Source: CAZMOK01 sp964567785 (GTDB taxonomy: Bacteria > Bacteroidota > Bacteroidia > Bacteroidales > JAGOPY01). From it: 16,863 bases of DNA. Both the position numbers and the translations under genes were made by a program. Below are positions 1 to 5,878 of the stretch, piece by piece (position 1 is the first letter of the stretch; each line of letters opens with the position of its first letter). The stretch covers positions 1 to 16,863 of the forward strand of contig CAZMOK010000063.1 in assembly GCA_964567785.1 (NCBI GenBank). The letters run 5' to 3'. The notes under the pieces are model-generated. The model did not search any database. It saw only the letters and a program-made list of their open reading frames with translations, and was not told the DNA's origin.

Positions 1-422
1 TCCCTTATATTATCATGCACATAAAAGGCAAACCAGAAACCATGCAGCAGAATACTGAATACGACAACGTTGTTTCGGAGGTCAGGGATTTTCTTTTCAA
101 TGCTGCCGGAGAAGCCAGGGCTAAGGGGATCAGGGATGTCATCGTAGATCCCGGTTTCGGTTTCGGGAAAAACCTGAGGCATAATTTTCTTTTGCTTAAG
201 CACCTTGAAAGGTTCAGTGACAAAGGCTATCCGGTAATGGCGGGTGTTTCCCGGAAATCAATGATCAACAAGGTACTGGGCACACTTCCCGGATCGGCCC
301 TTAACGGCACTACCGTCCTGAACACCCTGGCCCTACTCCAGGGGGCCGATATATTAAGGGTCCATGACGTAAGGGAAGCAATACAGGCCAGGGAACTCGT
401 GAAATATTACCGGTCGGTGTGA
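1..422 (+). CDS. folP: Dihydropteroate synthase, 3' part (5' end outside window)
   Basis: This enzyme joins 6-hydroxymethyl-dihydropterin pyrophosphate to p-aminobenzoate to make dihydropteroate in cytoplasmic folate synthesis. The visible part is the C-terminal half of the TIM barrel. The frame is open from base 3 and begins PYIIMHIKGKPETMQ, the family's conserved MH-KG-P-TMQ strand. Next comes DVIVDPGFGFGK (DPG-GFGK phosphate/pterin-binding segment), then GVSRKSMI (the SRK motif) and a final RVHDV segment carrying the conserved terminal Arg-x-His. The ATG at base 15 is an internal Met, not the start. The gene ends in TGA at 420-422. cdaA follows after 72 bases on the same strand, a neighbourhood often seen in Bacteroidota, but a -7 promoter element in the gap suggests that cdaA need not depend on folP transcription. 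Identification is firm; only the N-terminal part is missing. Confidence 0.95.
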   Translation, partial: PYIIMHIKGKPETMQQNTEYDNVVSEVRDFLFNAAGEARAKGIRDVIVDPGFGFGKNLRHNFLLLKHLERFSDKGYPVMAGVSRKSMINKVLGTLPGSALNGTTVLNTLALLQGADILRVHDVREAIQARELVKYYRSV

Positions 423-469
423 AACTGATCACGTACAACCCCACTATTCAACAGAGCTAAGTAAATTCA

Positions 470-477
470 TATCTTTG
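470..477 (+). promoter_or_regulatory. Bacteroidota-type -7 element for cdaA
   Basis: TATCTTTG matches the Bacteroidota primary-sigma consensus TAnnTTTG. It lies 17 bases before the cdaA ATG, which would give a leader of about ten bases. No clear TTTG -33 box is found at the expected 19-21 base spacing; only TTC occurs near 448. The call rests on the -7 match and its position. Confidence 0.5.
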
Positions 478-494
478 CCATTGTACCTTTATAA

Positions 495-1295
495 ATGACA
501 GAATTACTAATCACCGGCTTCATCGAGATAAGATGGCTGGATATCATCGACATCCTGCTGGTGGCCGTTTTACTATACCTTCTTTATAACCTCGTAAAGG
601 GGACTGTCGCTATAAGCATCTTTTTTGGCATTGTGGCAATCTTTCTCATCTGGAAGGTGGTGGATGCCCTCCAGATGCAGTTGCTGAGGGAGATCCTGGG
701 CGCTTTTATAAGTGTGGGGTTCATAGCGCTCATCATCATTTTCCAGCCTGAAATAAGGCAATTCCTCCTGACCCTGGGCAAGGGGGGGTTTTTACGGGAC
801 CACAGGCGACGGTTCTTCTGGTGGCGTTTCGGAGAGGAGAACAAAGACCTGGATATTGATAAGATAGTCCAGTCGTGCCAGAGAATGTCAAACATCAAAC
901 AGGGGGCCCTGATAGTCATCACCAGGCAGAACGAACTGCACAATATTGTGGATACGGGAGCGTCCATAGATGCGAGGATTTCAACTGAGTTGCTCGACAC
1001 CATATTTTTCTCCAACAGTCCCCTTCACGACGGTGCCGTGGTCATTACCGAAAACCGGATCAGGGCTGCCCGCTGCATACTTCCCGTCTCCAGGAGCCAG
1101 AAACTTCCGCCGAGCCTGGGCATGAGGCACCGCGCAGCAGTTGGAGTCACCGAAAGTTCCGACGCCATTGCACTTATCGTATCCGAAGAGAACGGGAAAA
1201 TATCTTACTCGGCAGGCGGAAAGCTCACAAGGAACGTGCAACCTGCACAATTACACGATTTCCTGAAGGAAGTGATGGGAACAAGTGAGGAATAG
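495..1295 (+). CDS. cdaA: Membrane-bound diadenylate cyclase (CdaA/DacA type)
   Basis: CdaA condenses two ATP into the second messenger cyclic di-AMP, which in bacteria controls potassium and osmolyte uptake and cell-wall homeostasis. The 266-residue protein has the usual CdaA layout. Three hydrophobic helices fall at about residues 17-34, 37-57 and 68-84, followed by a DisA_N (DAC) catalytic domain from about 90 to 250. The two signature motifs are intact: Asp-Gly-Ala at 179-181 (within LHDGAVVI) and Arg-His-Arg at 211-213 (within GMRHRAAVGVTE). A basic stretch near residues 101-106 follows the third helix, as expected on the cytoplasmic side. The start has no Shine-Dalgarno sequence, which is normal in this phylum. 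It follows folP closely but has its own -7 element. No partner such as CdaR/YbbR is visible in the window. Function is confident from the motifs. Confidence 0.96.
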   Translation: MTELLITGFIEIRWLDIIDILLVAVLLYLLYNLVKGTVAISIFFGIVAIFLIWKVVDALQMQLLREILGAFISVGFIALIIIFQPEIRQFLLTLGKGGFLRDHRRRFFWWRFGEENKDLDIDKIVQSCQRMSNIKQGALIVITRQNELHNIVDTGASIDARISTELLDTIFFSNSPLHDGAVVITENRIRAARCILPVSRSQKLPPSLGMRHRAAVGVTESSDAIALIVSEENGKISYSAGGKLTRNVQPAQLHDFLKEVMGTSEE

Positions 1296-1433
1296 AATAT
1301 TTAACCCCATTATTTTTATTTATACTTAGTCTTTATTAAAAAAATTTTGATCTTTGTGATAGAATTGCCAGGAATATGATCTTGTGCAGAACTATCTTAA
1401 AACTCAATTAGTGTTAACCAAAATTCAACAATT

Positions 1434-1727
1434 ATGAAAAAGTTATTACTTACAGGAGTGGTATTATTTCTGATCGCTACACTTGCCTCCTCCTGCTATG
1501 TTTACACAGCAACTGTAGGAGACGGCCCACAAGGAAATCAGGAGGTCACCGAGTGGAACCATTACCTTCTCTACGGGCTGGCGCCCATTGGTGTTTCTGA
1601 TGCAAAAGCAATGGCCGGAGGCGCTGAAAATTACAGTGTTACAGTTAAGCACTCATTTGTTAACGGTTTGCTCTCAGGCATAACATTTGGCTTATACGCA
1701 CCTACTACCACGGTCGTTAAAAAATAA
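1434..1727 (+). CDS. Bor-family small lipoprotein
   Basis: This 97-residue protein starts MKKLLLTGVVLFLIATLASSC, a signal peptide with Cys21 as the likely lipidation site after Ala-Ser-Ser, so it is probably an outer-membrane or periplasmic lipoprotein. The second half contains GGAENYSVTVKHSFVNGLL followed by ITFGLYAP. This closely resembles the GGAEN...FVNGLL...ITLGIYTP pattern of the phage lambda Bor / Iss family (Lambda_Bor, PF06291). In E. coli, Bor/Iss proteins are linked to serum survival, but such a role should not be assumed here; homologues occur in free-living bacteria with unknown function. There is one Cys at the lipobox and none elsewhere. The gene sits 138 bases after cdaA with AT-rich sequence between. 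No convincing promoter was found, only a weak GATCTTTG at 1349-1356. A hairpin follows the stop codon. Confidence 0.8.
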   Translation: MKKLLLTGVVLFLIATLASSCYVYTATVGDGPQGNQEVTEWNHYLLYGLAPIGVSDAKAMAGGAENYSVTVKHSFVNGLLSGITFGLYAPTTTVVKK

Positions 1728-1734
1728 ATTATCT

Positions 1735-1770
1735 CAGGGAAGGGGTCAGAAAGGTTCCTTCCCTGTCCTT
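1735..1770 (+). terminator. Weak intrinsic-terminator-like hairpin after the Bor-family gene
   Basis: CAGGGAAGG at 1735-1743 pairs perfectly with CCTTCCCTG at 1757-1765, giving a 9-bp stem with a 13-base loop. The stem is followed only by TCCTTTC, a poor U-tract, so termination may be partial. The hairpin sits seven bases after the stop of the lipoprotein gene and ends nine bases before the ATG of the next small gene, where it could also influence translation. Confidence 0.4.
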
Positions 1771-1774
1771 TCAA

Positions 1775-1963
1775 ATGAAGTACATTTATCTTTTTATCCT
1801 TGCGCTTATTGCTGTGTATGCAGGTTACAGGGTATTGTCACTTGATTTCTCGAGATTGTCGGAATACGGCTGGGGGTGGTTTGCCGGAAACATGATCTTG
1901 CTTATAGGCGCACTGGCCCTGCTGGTTATCCTTTCGATCAGGTATTTCAAAAAGAAATCCTGA
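1775..1963 (+). CDS. Small two-helix membrane protein, unknown function
   Basis: A 62-residue protein with two strongly hydrophobic segments: MKYIYLFILALIAVYAGY at the N-terminus (residues 1-18), and a second at about residues 35-57 (GWFAGNMILLIGALALLVIL). It ends in the basic tail RYFKKKS. A short polar linker rich in Ser, Asp and Arg lies between the helices. The basic C-terminus suggests a hairpin with both ends in the cytoplasm. I do not recognise a family. Support for a real gene is the coherent membrane topology, the ATG just after the preceding gene's hairpin, and the stop 40 bases before a convergent gene. It may be co-transcribed with the Bor-family lipoprotein if the hairpin at 1735-1765 is leaky. 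The stop overlaps a small palindrome, CTGAATAAATTCAG at 1960-1973, which is too short to call as a terminator. Confidence 0.65.
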   Translation: MKYIYLFILALIAVYAGYRVLSLDFSRLSEYGWGWFAGNMILLIGALALLVILSIRYFKKKS

Positions 1964-2002
1964 ATAAATTCAGACCGCCCTACATTTCAGCTAATCCTCC
2001 TG

Positions 2003-2302
2003 TCAATATTCGTAATCAACCACAGCAGTTTCCTTCGTTACCTCAACTAGGAAATCCAGTACTTTTTTGTGCTCGGGGTGAACACGGTAAGCATCAAGCG
2101 CCTCTTCCGAATCGAAATGCGAGGTCAGCACAAGGTCATAGGCTGATGGCTTTTTGTTGATATTCAGTCCCACTTCCATGAATTTAAGTTCGGGGACCTT
2201 GCCCATAAGTCCCTCGATCATGCTTTTCAGCTTTTCAAGGTGCCGTTGTTTTTCTTCTGAAGGATAATCCTTCAGGCGGAGCATCACTATGTGTTTGATC
2301 AT
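2003..2302 (-). CDS. Dabb-family (stress-responsive A/B barrel) protein
   Basis: A 99-residue soluble protein that opens with MIKHIVMLRLKD, the typical first strand of Dabb domains (PF07876). It continues with a helix (EKQRHLEKLKSMIEGLMGKV), the central ELKFMEVGLNI strand, YDLVLTSHFDSEEALDAY, and the conserved HPEHKKVLDFL helix, ending in a VVDYEY strand. These proteins form dimeric ferredoxin-like alpha-beta barrels. Plant members include a heat-stable stress protein and olivetolic acid cyclase, while most bacterial members have no proven reaction. Length and order of elements are complete for a single domain and no signal peptide is present. The gene is convergent with the small membrane protein (40 bases apart) and lies 119 bases downstream of ftcD on the same strand. 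It has its own upstream region carrying a striking pair of palindromes, so it is probably controlled separately from the histidine genes. Confidence 0.88.
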   Translation of the reverse strand: MIKHIVMLRLKDYPSEEKQRHLEKLKSMIEGLMGKVPELKFMEVGLNINKKPSAYDLVLTSHFDSEEALDAYRVHPEHKKVLDFLVEVTKETAVVDYEY

Positions 2303-2319
2303 GATATTATAAATTGCAA

Positions 2320-2399
2320 AGTCATCCGATGAATACAGGTTCCAGCTGAGTATGAAGTTTCAACTTATATACTGCCGGACAGAAATTCATCGGATGACT
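2320..2399 (-). promoter_or_regulatory. Paired palindromic sites (15-bp inverted repeat) upstream of the Dabb gene
   Basis: AGTCATCCGATGAAT at 2320-2334 and ATTCATCGGATGACT at 2385-2399 are exact reverse complements separated by 50 bases. Each arm also contains an 11-bp palindrome with one central base (TCATC-N-GATGA), the form expected for a dimeric DNA-binding protein. The centres, 2327 and 2392, are 65 bp apart, about six helical turns. The proximal site overlaps the likely -7 element of the Dabb gene (TGACTTTG, minus strand 2324-2317). A smaller nested repeat lies between the arms (AGTAT...ATACT around AAGTT...AACTT, roughly 2349-2373). The pattern fits repression by looping between two operators, or a long RNA hairpin. 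The regulator is not in the window. Confidence 0.6.
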
Positions 2400-2421
2400 A
2401 TAAAATTAAGGTAATTGCTTT

Positions 2422-4110
2422 TTAAATCCCGATCTTCTCACTAACGATCCTCAGTATCTCTTTTTCTTCCTCAATGGCCTTGTCCACAAGTTGCTGTCCC
2501 TTTTTCACCATTTCTCCGGCGTATTTTTTGTCGTCTATACCGGCAGCATTTATCTTTACGTTCAGGTAGGCACCCATCACTGCCGTTCGTGCACACAAAG
2601 CGCCAACTCCGGCATCCGACACTGAGGCCTTCAGCCCTTTATTGGCCATAGCCTTCATTACCTCCATCGAGTTCAGCGAAGTTTCCATAACCTCGTAAGG
2701 CACCTGTATGGCATATTTTGAAGCCTCTTCGATGGCTGCTTTCCGGGCTGCCTTGTCTTCATCTGTCTTCTTCGGGAGGCCAAATGCATCCATAATAAGG
2801 TTGAATGCGCGTGTATCTTCATCAACCAGGTAGAGCAGGCGGTCTTTGTAGTGCTGGCCTTTTTCGGCCCATTCGGAGAACTCTTCCCATCGCTCGTCCC
2901 AGCCTCTTTTGTGAGATGAAAGGTTTGCCACCATAGTACCCAGCGAAGCGCCCAGTGACCCAACGTAAGCCGATATGGAACCTCCGCCCGGGGCAGGCGA
3001 TTCGGAGGCTGTTTCATTGGCAAAGCCCTTACAGGTCATATCAACCAGCCTGCTGCCCGAATCTTCCTCGATCATGTATTCAATGATCTTTTCATTGGGA
3101 TTGAAAGGTTTCAGCTCATCCAGCCCCATAGATTTGACTGCGATCTTGATCATCTCCTCTTCAGAAATACCCAGCGATCTTTTTTGCTTTCTGAGGAAAT
3201 ACCTGCCGGCATCGAGCATGGCCTTCAAAGGCATAAGGCCTACCAGCTCGGAGCCTGTAACCCTGACGCCCCTGGCATTTGCCCTTTTATAGACCTCATC
3301 ATATGCAATGTGAACGGGAGTGATGCTGATATTCGTCAGGTTCATGGAGATCTGTGCTACTCCATATTCTTCTATGAACCAACCGATTGCCTTTACCGCT
3401 TTCAGAGAGCCGGGGATATAAACAGGTTTACCCTTTTCATCTTTTACAACGGGCCCTGTGAGGGGATGACCTTCCCTCTTTACACGGCCCCTCTCCCTTA
3501 CATCAAAAGCAATGGCATTGGCCCTTCTGGTAGAGGTAGTGTTCAGGTTAACGTTGAAAGCAACCAGGAAATCCCTTGCCCCTATGGCTGTTACACCTGC
3601 TTTAGGATTAAACCTGGCAGGGCCGAAATCAGGTTTCCAATTCTCGTCCTGCAGCTTCTCCGACATACCTTCATATTCACCTGACCTTATGTTTGCCAGG
3701 TTCTTTCTTTCTTCATTGAAAGCTGCAGATTCATAACAAAAGATCGGCAGTTCAAGCTCCTCTCCTGTCCTTTCTGCCAGTTTCCTGGCATATTCCACGG
3801 TTTCGTCCATATCAATATTTGATACAGGTACGAGCGGGCAGACATCGGTTGCGCCCATACGGGGATGTTCCCCTTTGTGCTTGCTCATGTCGATCACTTC
3901 CATTGCCTTCTTAATGGCCCTGAAAGCCGCTTCGCAGACTTCGTCGGGGGTTCCTACAAATGTCACTACAGTGCGGTTAGTGGCTGCGCCCGGATCAACA
4001 TCGAGCAACTTAACACCTTCTACATTTTCTATTTCATCGGTGATCTGTCTGATCACCCCCATATCCCTTCCTTCGCTGAAATTCGGGACACATTCTATCA
4101 GTTTTTTCAT
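2422..4110 (-). CDS. ftcD: Bifunctional glutamate formimidoyltransferase / formimidoyltetrahydrofolate cyclodeaminase
   Basis: This enzyme completes histidine breakdown. It moves the formimino group from N-formimino-L-glutamate to tetrahydrofolate, releasing glutamate, then removes ammonia to give 5,10-methenyl-THF. The 562 residues contain the N-terminal and middle transferase domains (about 1-180 and 181-300) and a C-terminal cyclodeaminase domain (about 350-562). His82, within KHKGEHPRMGATD, aligns with the catalytic His of the mammalian transferase. The cyclodeaminase domain begins with the conserved SPAPGGGS (371-378) and has an acidic VDEDTRAF segment at 429-436, where the family's catalytic Asp is expected. 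The order and size match the fused animal-type enzyme rather than the separate genes of many bacteria. The ATG is separated by a single base from a 7-bp repeat tract that fills the spacer to hutI, so no Shine-Dalgarno sequence is present. It is probably co-transcribed with hutI. Confidence 0.95.
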   Translation of the reverse strand: MKKLIECVPNFSEGRDMGVIRQITDEIENVEGVKLLDVDPGAATNRTVVTFVGTPDEVCEAAFRAIKKAMEVIDMSKHKGEHPRMGATDVCPLVPVSNIDMDETVEYARKLAERTGEELELPIFCYESAAFNEERKNLANIRSGEYEGMSEKLQDENWKPDFGPARFNPKAGVTAIGARDFLVAFNVNLNTTSTRRANAIAFDVRERGRVKREGHPLTGPVVKDEKGKPVYIPGSLKAVKAIGWFIEEYGVAQISMNLTNISITPVHIAYDEVYKRANARGVRVTGSELVGLMPLKAMLDAGRYFLRKQKRSLGISEEEMIKIAVKSMGLDELKPFNPNEKIIEYMIEEDSGSRLVDMTCKGFANETASESPAPGGGSISAYVGSLGASLGTMVANLSSHKRGWDERWEEFSEWAEKGQHYKDRLLYLVDEDTRAFNLIMDAFGLPKKTDEDKAARKAAIEEASKYAIQVPYEVMETSLNSMEVMKAMANKGLKASVSDAGVGALCARTAVMGAYLNVKINAAGIDDKKYAGEMVKKGQQLVDKAIEEEKEILRIVSEKIGI

Positions 4111-4111
4111 A

Positions 4112-4315
4112 GCTGTTGGCTTTTGGCTGTTGGCTTTTAGCTTTTACCTTTACNNNNNNNNNNNNNNNNNNNNNNNNNNNNNNNNNNNNNNNNNNNNNNN
4201 NNNNNNNNNNNNNNNNNNNNNNNNNNNNNNNNNNNNNNNNNNNNNNNNNNNNNTTACTACTTACTACTTACTACTTACTACTTACTACTTACTACTTACT
4301 ACTTACTACTTACTA
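4112..4315. repeat. Heterogeneous 7-bp tandem repeat array (interrupted by assembly gap)
   Basis: On the plus strand the left part is six consecutive heptamers, GCTGTTG, GCTTTTG, GCTGTTG, GCTTTTA, GCTTTTA, CCTTTAC (4112-4153), running exactly up to the N run. The right part is eight perfect copies of TTACTAC (4254-4309) plus a ninth partial copy (4310-4315). The unit drifts towards TTAC near the gap, suggesting one continuous array of unknown length. It fills the whole hutI-ftcD spacer. The hutI stop codon lies inside the repeat and the ftcD ATG begins one base beyond its other end. On the minus strand the GTAGTAA unit has stops in all three frames within 18 bases; on the plus strand it is open in all frames. 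Confidence 0.9.
4154..4253. other. Assembly gap (100 N)
   Basis: Exactly 100 consecutive N. A round number like this is normally a scaffolding placeholder, so the real length is unknown. Both flanks are 7-bp repeats, which makes repeat collapse the likely cause. Any open frame drawn across it is meaningless. Confidence 0.97.
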
Positions 4316-5552
4316 TTTCCCCATTAAGTATCATCTTATCAACCTTGTTCGAGCCATATGAATAAGGCAAAAAATTATACCCTGGTATTTTTTTCGTAAT
4401 GATGATGTTGGCTTTTTTACCCTTAGTGATGGTACCAAGTTCATCCTGCACATTCATGGCATAGGCCGAATTAATGGTTATAGCGTTGATGGCTTCTTCT
4501 GGCAGCATCCTGTACTTGATGCAGCCCATCGAAAGTATAAGCTGCATATTTCCCGAAGGAGATGAGCCGGGGTTGAAATCACTGGCCATGGCAACGGGAA
4601 GGCCTGAATCGATCATTTCCCTTACCGGTGCATATTTCATTCCAAGAAAGAAACTTGCGCCGGGCAATGCGGTCGGCATTGTTTCCGAGCCCCTCAATGC
4701 TTCAATCTCCTCTTCACCGGTGAATTCCAGGTGGTCAACCGAGAGGGCATTGTATTTGACGCCTACCTGGATACCCCCTGAATAATCCAGCTCATTGGCG
4801 TGTATCTTCGGCCGGAGACCGTATTTCATGCCTGCATTGAGGATCCTGTCGGTATCTTCCACACTGAAAAAACCACGGTCGCAAAAAACATCTATGAAAT
4901 CGGCAAGCCCTTCTGCAGCAACCTGGGGGATCATTTCGTTAATGATCAGGTCGGTGTATGCTGAAGGATCTTTTTTATATTCTGCAGGGATGGCATGGGC
5001 GCCAAGAAAGTTGGATTTGATGGTAACCGGAGTGGTTTCCTTCAACCTCCTGATCACCCTCAGCATCTTCAACTCGCTTTCAGTGGTAAGGCCGTATCCG
5101 CTTTTTATCTCCACGGCACCTGTGCCGAAAGAGATGATCTCCCCTATCCTTTCCAGGGCATCTTCATACAACTCGTCTTCGTCCATTTCCTGCATCCTGC
5201 GGGCAGAGTTCAGAATTCCCCCTCCCCTTTTGGCGATCTCTTCGTAGGACAACCCCCTGATCTTGTCGATGTACTCAACCTCCCGGCTGGCCGGGAAAAC
5301 GAGATGTGTGTGGGGATCGCACCAGGCAGGAAATACCAGTTTGCCACGGGCATCGATAATGTTATCAGCACGGGCACCGGAAGGCAGAATGTCCATATGC
5401 CCAAAATCCCTGATCATCCCATTATCAATTAATAGAAATGCATTCCGGATAACGGGCAGGTTTGACATTTCTTCGCCCGAAAGGAAATTCCGGGGTTTAT
5501 CAACCGCCTGTATCAATTCTTTAATATTAATGATCAGTATGGAGCTCATCAA
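4299..5552 (-). CDS. hutI: Imidazolonepropionase
   Basis: HutI hydrolyses 4-imidazolone-5-propionate to N-formimino-L-glutamate, the third step of histidine degradation, in the cytoplasm. The 417-residue protein is a metal-dependent amidohydrolase of normal length. Visible metal-site residues are His81 and His83 (DPHTH), His251 (KIHANE) and Asp325 (ASDFNPGS). His186 in FLGAHAIP and the substrate-binding SGYGLT segment (151-156) are also present. Two adjacent Met codons open the frame and either may be used. The last codons (VSSK and TAG) are encoded by the first copies of the TTACTAC repeat, so the C-terminus is set by the repeat. ftcD, the next enzyme of the pathway, follows on the same strand. 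hutH and hutU are not in the window; upstream lies only a divergent intergenic region. Confidence 0.96.
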   Translation of the reverse strand: MMSSILIINIKELIQAVDKPRNFLSGEEMSNLPVIRNAFLLIDNGMIRDFGHMDILPSGARADNIIDARGKLVFPAWCDPHTHLVFPASREVEYIDKIRGLSYEEIAKRGGGILNSARRMQEMDEDELYEDALERIGEIISFGTGAVEIKSGYGLTTESELKMLRVIRRLKETTPVTIKSNFLGAHAIPAEYKKDPSAYTDLIINEMIPQVAAEGLADFIDVFCDRGFFSVEDTDRILNAGMKYGLRPKIHANELDYSGGIQVGVKYNALSVDHLEFTGEEEIEALRGSETMPTALPGASFFLGMKYAPVREMIDSGLPVAMASDFNPGSSPSGNMQLILSMGCIKYRMLPEEAINAITINSAYAMNVQDELGTITKGKKANIIITKKIPGYNFLPYSYGSNKVDKMILNGEIVSSK

Positions 5553-5578
5553 ATACCTGTTTTTAGCTAAACTGTTGC

Positions 5579-5607
5579 GAAATTAATAAATATGCGCGAT
5601 CGTCCAA
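5579..5607 (-). promoter_or_regulatory. Possible promoter of the hutI-ftcD unit
   Basis: On the minus strand TTAATTTC at 5586-5579 resembles the TAnnTTTG -7 element with two mismatches. TTGG lies at 5607-5604, 17 bases upstream, close to the usual -33 spacing. The predicted start of transcription would leave about 20 bases before the hutI ATG. The match is imperfect. Confidence 0.3.
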
Positions 5608-5800
5608 GGTCAGTCAACCGTGTTTCATTGAATGCCCGCAAAAGGAAAGCACGAAAAAACCTAAAAAAGCATCCCTGTTTGTTAATAATTTGTTAAACAC
5701 ATTCAAATATTGAACTTTTCCTTCCCGTATGAGTTTAATTTGTGCTTTCCCAATTATTCTGATTTGGTTTTGGTGAATTAATTTGGTTTAATTAATGGTT

Positions 5801-5838
5801 GATAACACCCGCCTCCCAGGCGGGTGTTGTCTTTTTTT
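5801..5838 (+). terminator. Strong intrinsic terminator with no upstream plus-strand gene
   Basis: AACACCCGCCT at 5804-5814 pairs perfectly with AGGCGGGTGTT at 5818-5828 around a CCC loop. Three further pairs, one of them T-G, extend the stem outwards to 5801/5831, and seven T follow at 5832-5838. The U-tract is on the plus strand only. The nearest plus-strand gene upstream ends at 1963, so the terminator either ends an unseen small RNA, blocks antisense transcription, or insulates the protease promoter that starts three bases later. Confidence 0.85.
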
Positions 5839-5840
5839 AC

Positions 5841-5848
5841 TACCTTTG
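5841..5848 (+). promoter_or_regulatory. -7 element of the first C10 protease gene
   Basis: TACCTTTG is a full match to TAnnTTTG and lies 30 bases before the chosen ATG at 5879. The -33 position falls inside the 3' arm of the terminator hairpin and shows no TTTG. The site supports the start at 5879 over the one at 5795, because transcripts from here would not include the longer frame. Confidence 0.55.
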
Positions 5849-5878
5849 CCGGCAATCACAAATCAAATCTGTTTCATA

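Larger units (their letters stand above)
5553..5878. other. Divergent intergenic region between hutI and the first C10 protease
   Basis: No gene of convincing size is seen in these 326 bases. The hutI side carries a weak minus-strand promoter candidate (5579-5607). The middle (about 5640-5800) is AT-rich and contains two copies of TTAATTTG (near 5733 and 5779) that only partly resemble -7 elements. The right side holds a strong plus-strand intrinsic terminator (5801-5838) and, just after it, a -7 element for the protease gene (5841-5848). A longer in-frame start for the protease at 5795 would run through the terminator hairpin and is not favoured. Confidence 0.7.

Noticed and set aside
1960..1973. 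Palindrome CTGAATAAATTCAG at the convergent junction as a terminator
   Set aside because: Six A/T-rich base pairs with a 2-base loop and no U-tract are too weak.
2320..2399. Reading the 15-bp inverted repeat as insertion-sequence ends or a small transposon
   Set aside because: Only 50 bases lie between the arms, there is no target duplication at the borders, and each arm is itself a palindrome, which fits operators better than transposon ends.
3875..4361. Plus-strand open frames through the N run and heptamers, with repeated Leu-Leu-Leu-Thr-Thr-Tyr-Tyr
   Set aside because: The TTACTAC unit has no stop in any plus-strand frame, so it stays open by composition alone, and the frames run through 100 undefined bases. 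They also lie antisense to ftcD and hutI.
5795..5878. Upstream ATG extending the first C10 protease by 28 residues
   Set aside because: The extension is encoded by the terminator hairpin and its U-tract, lies upstream of the likely promoter, and would bury the signal peptide.
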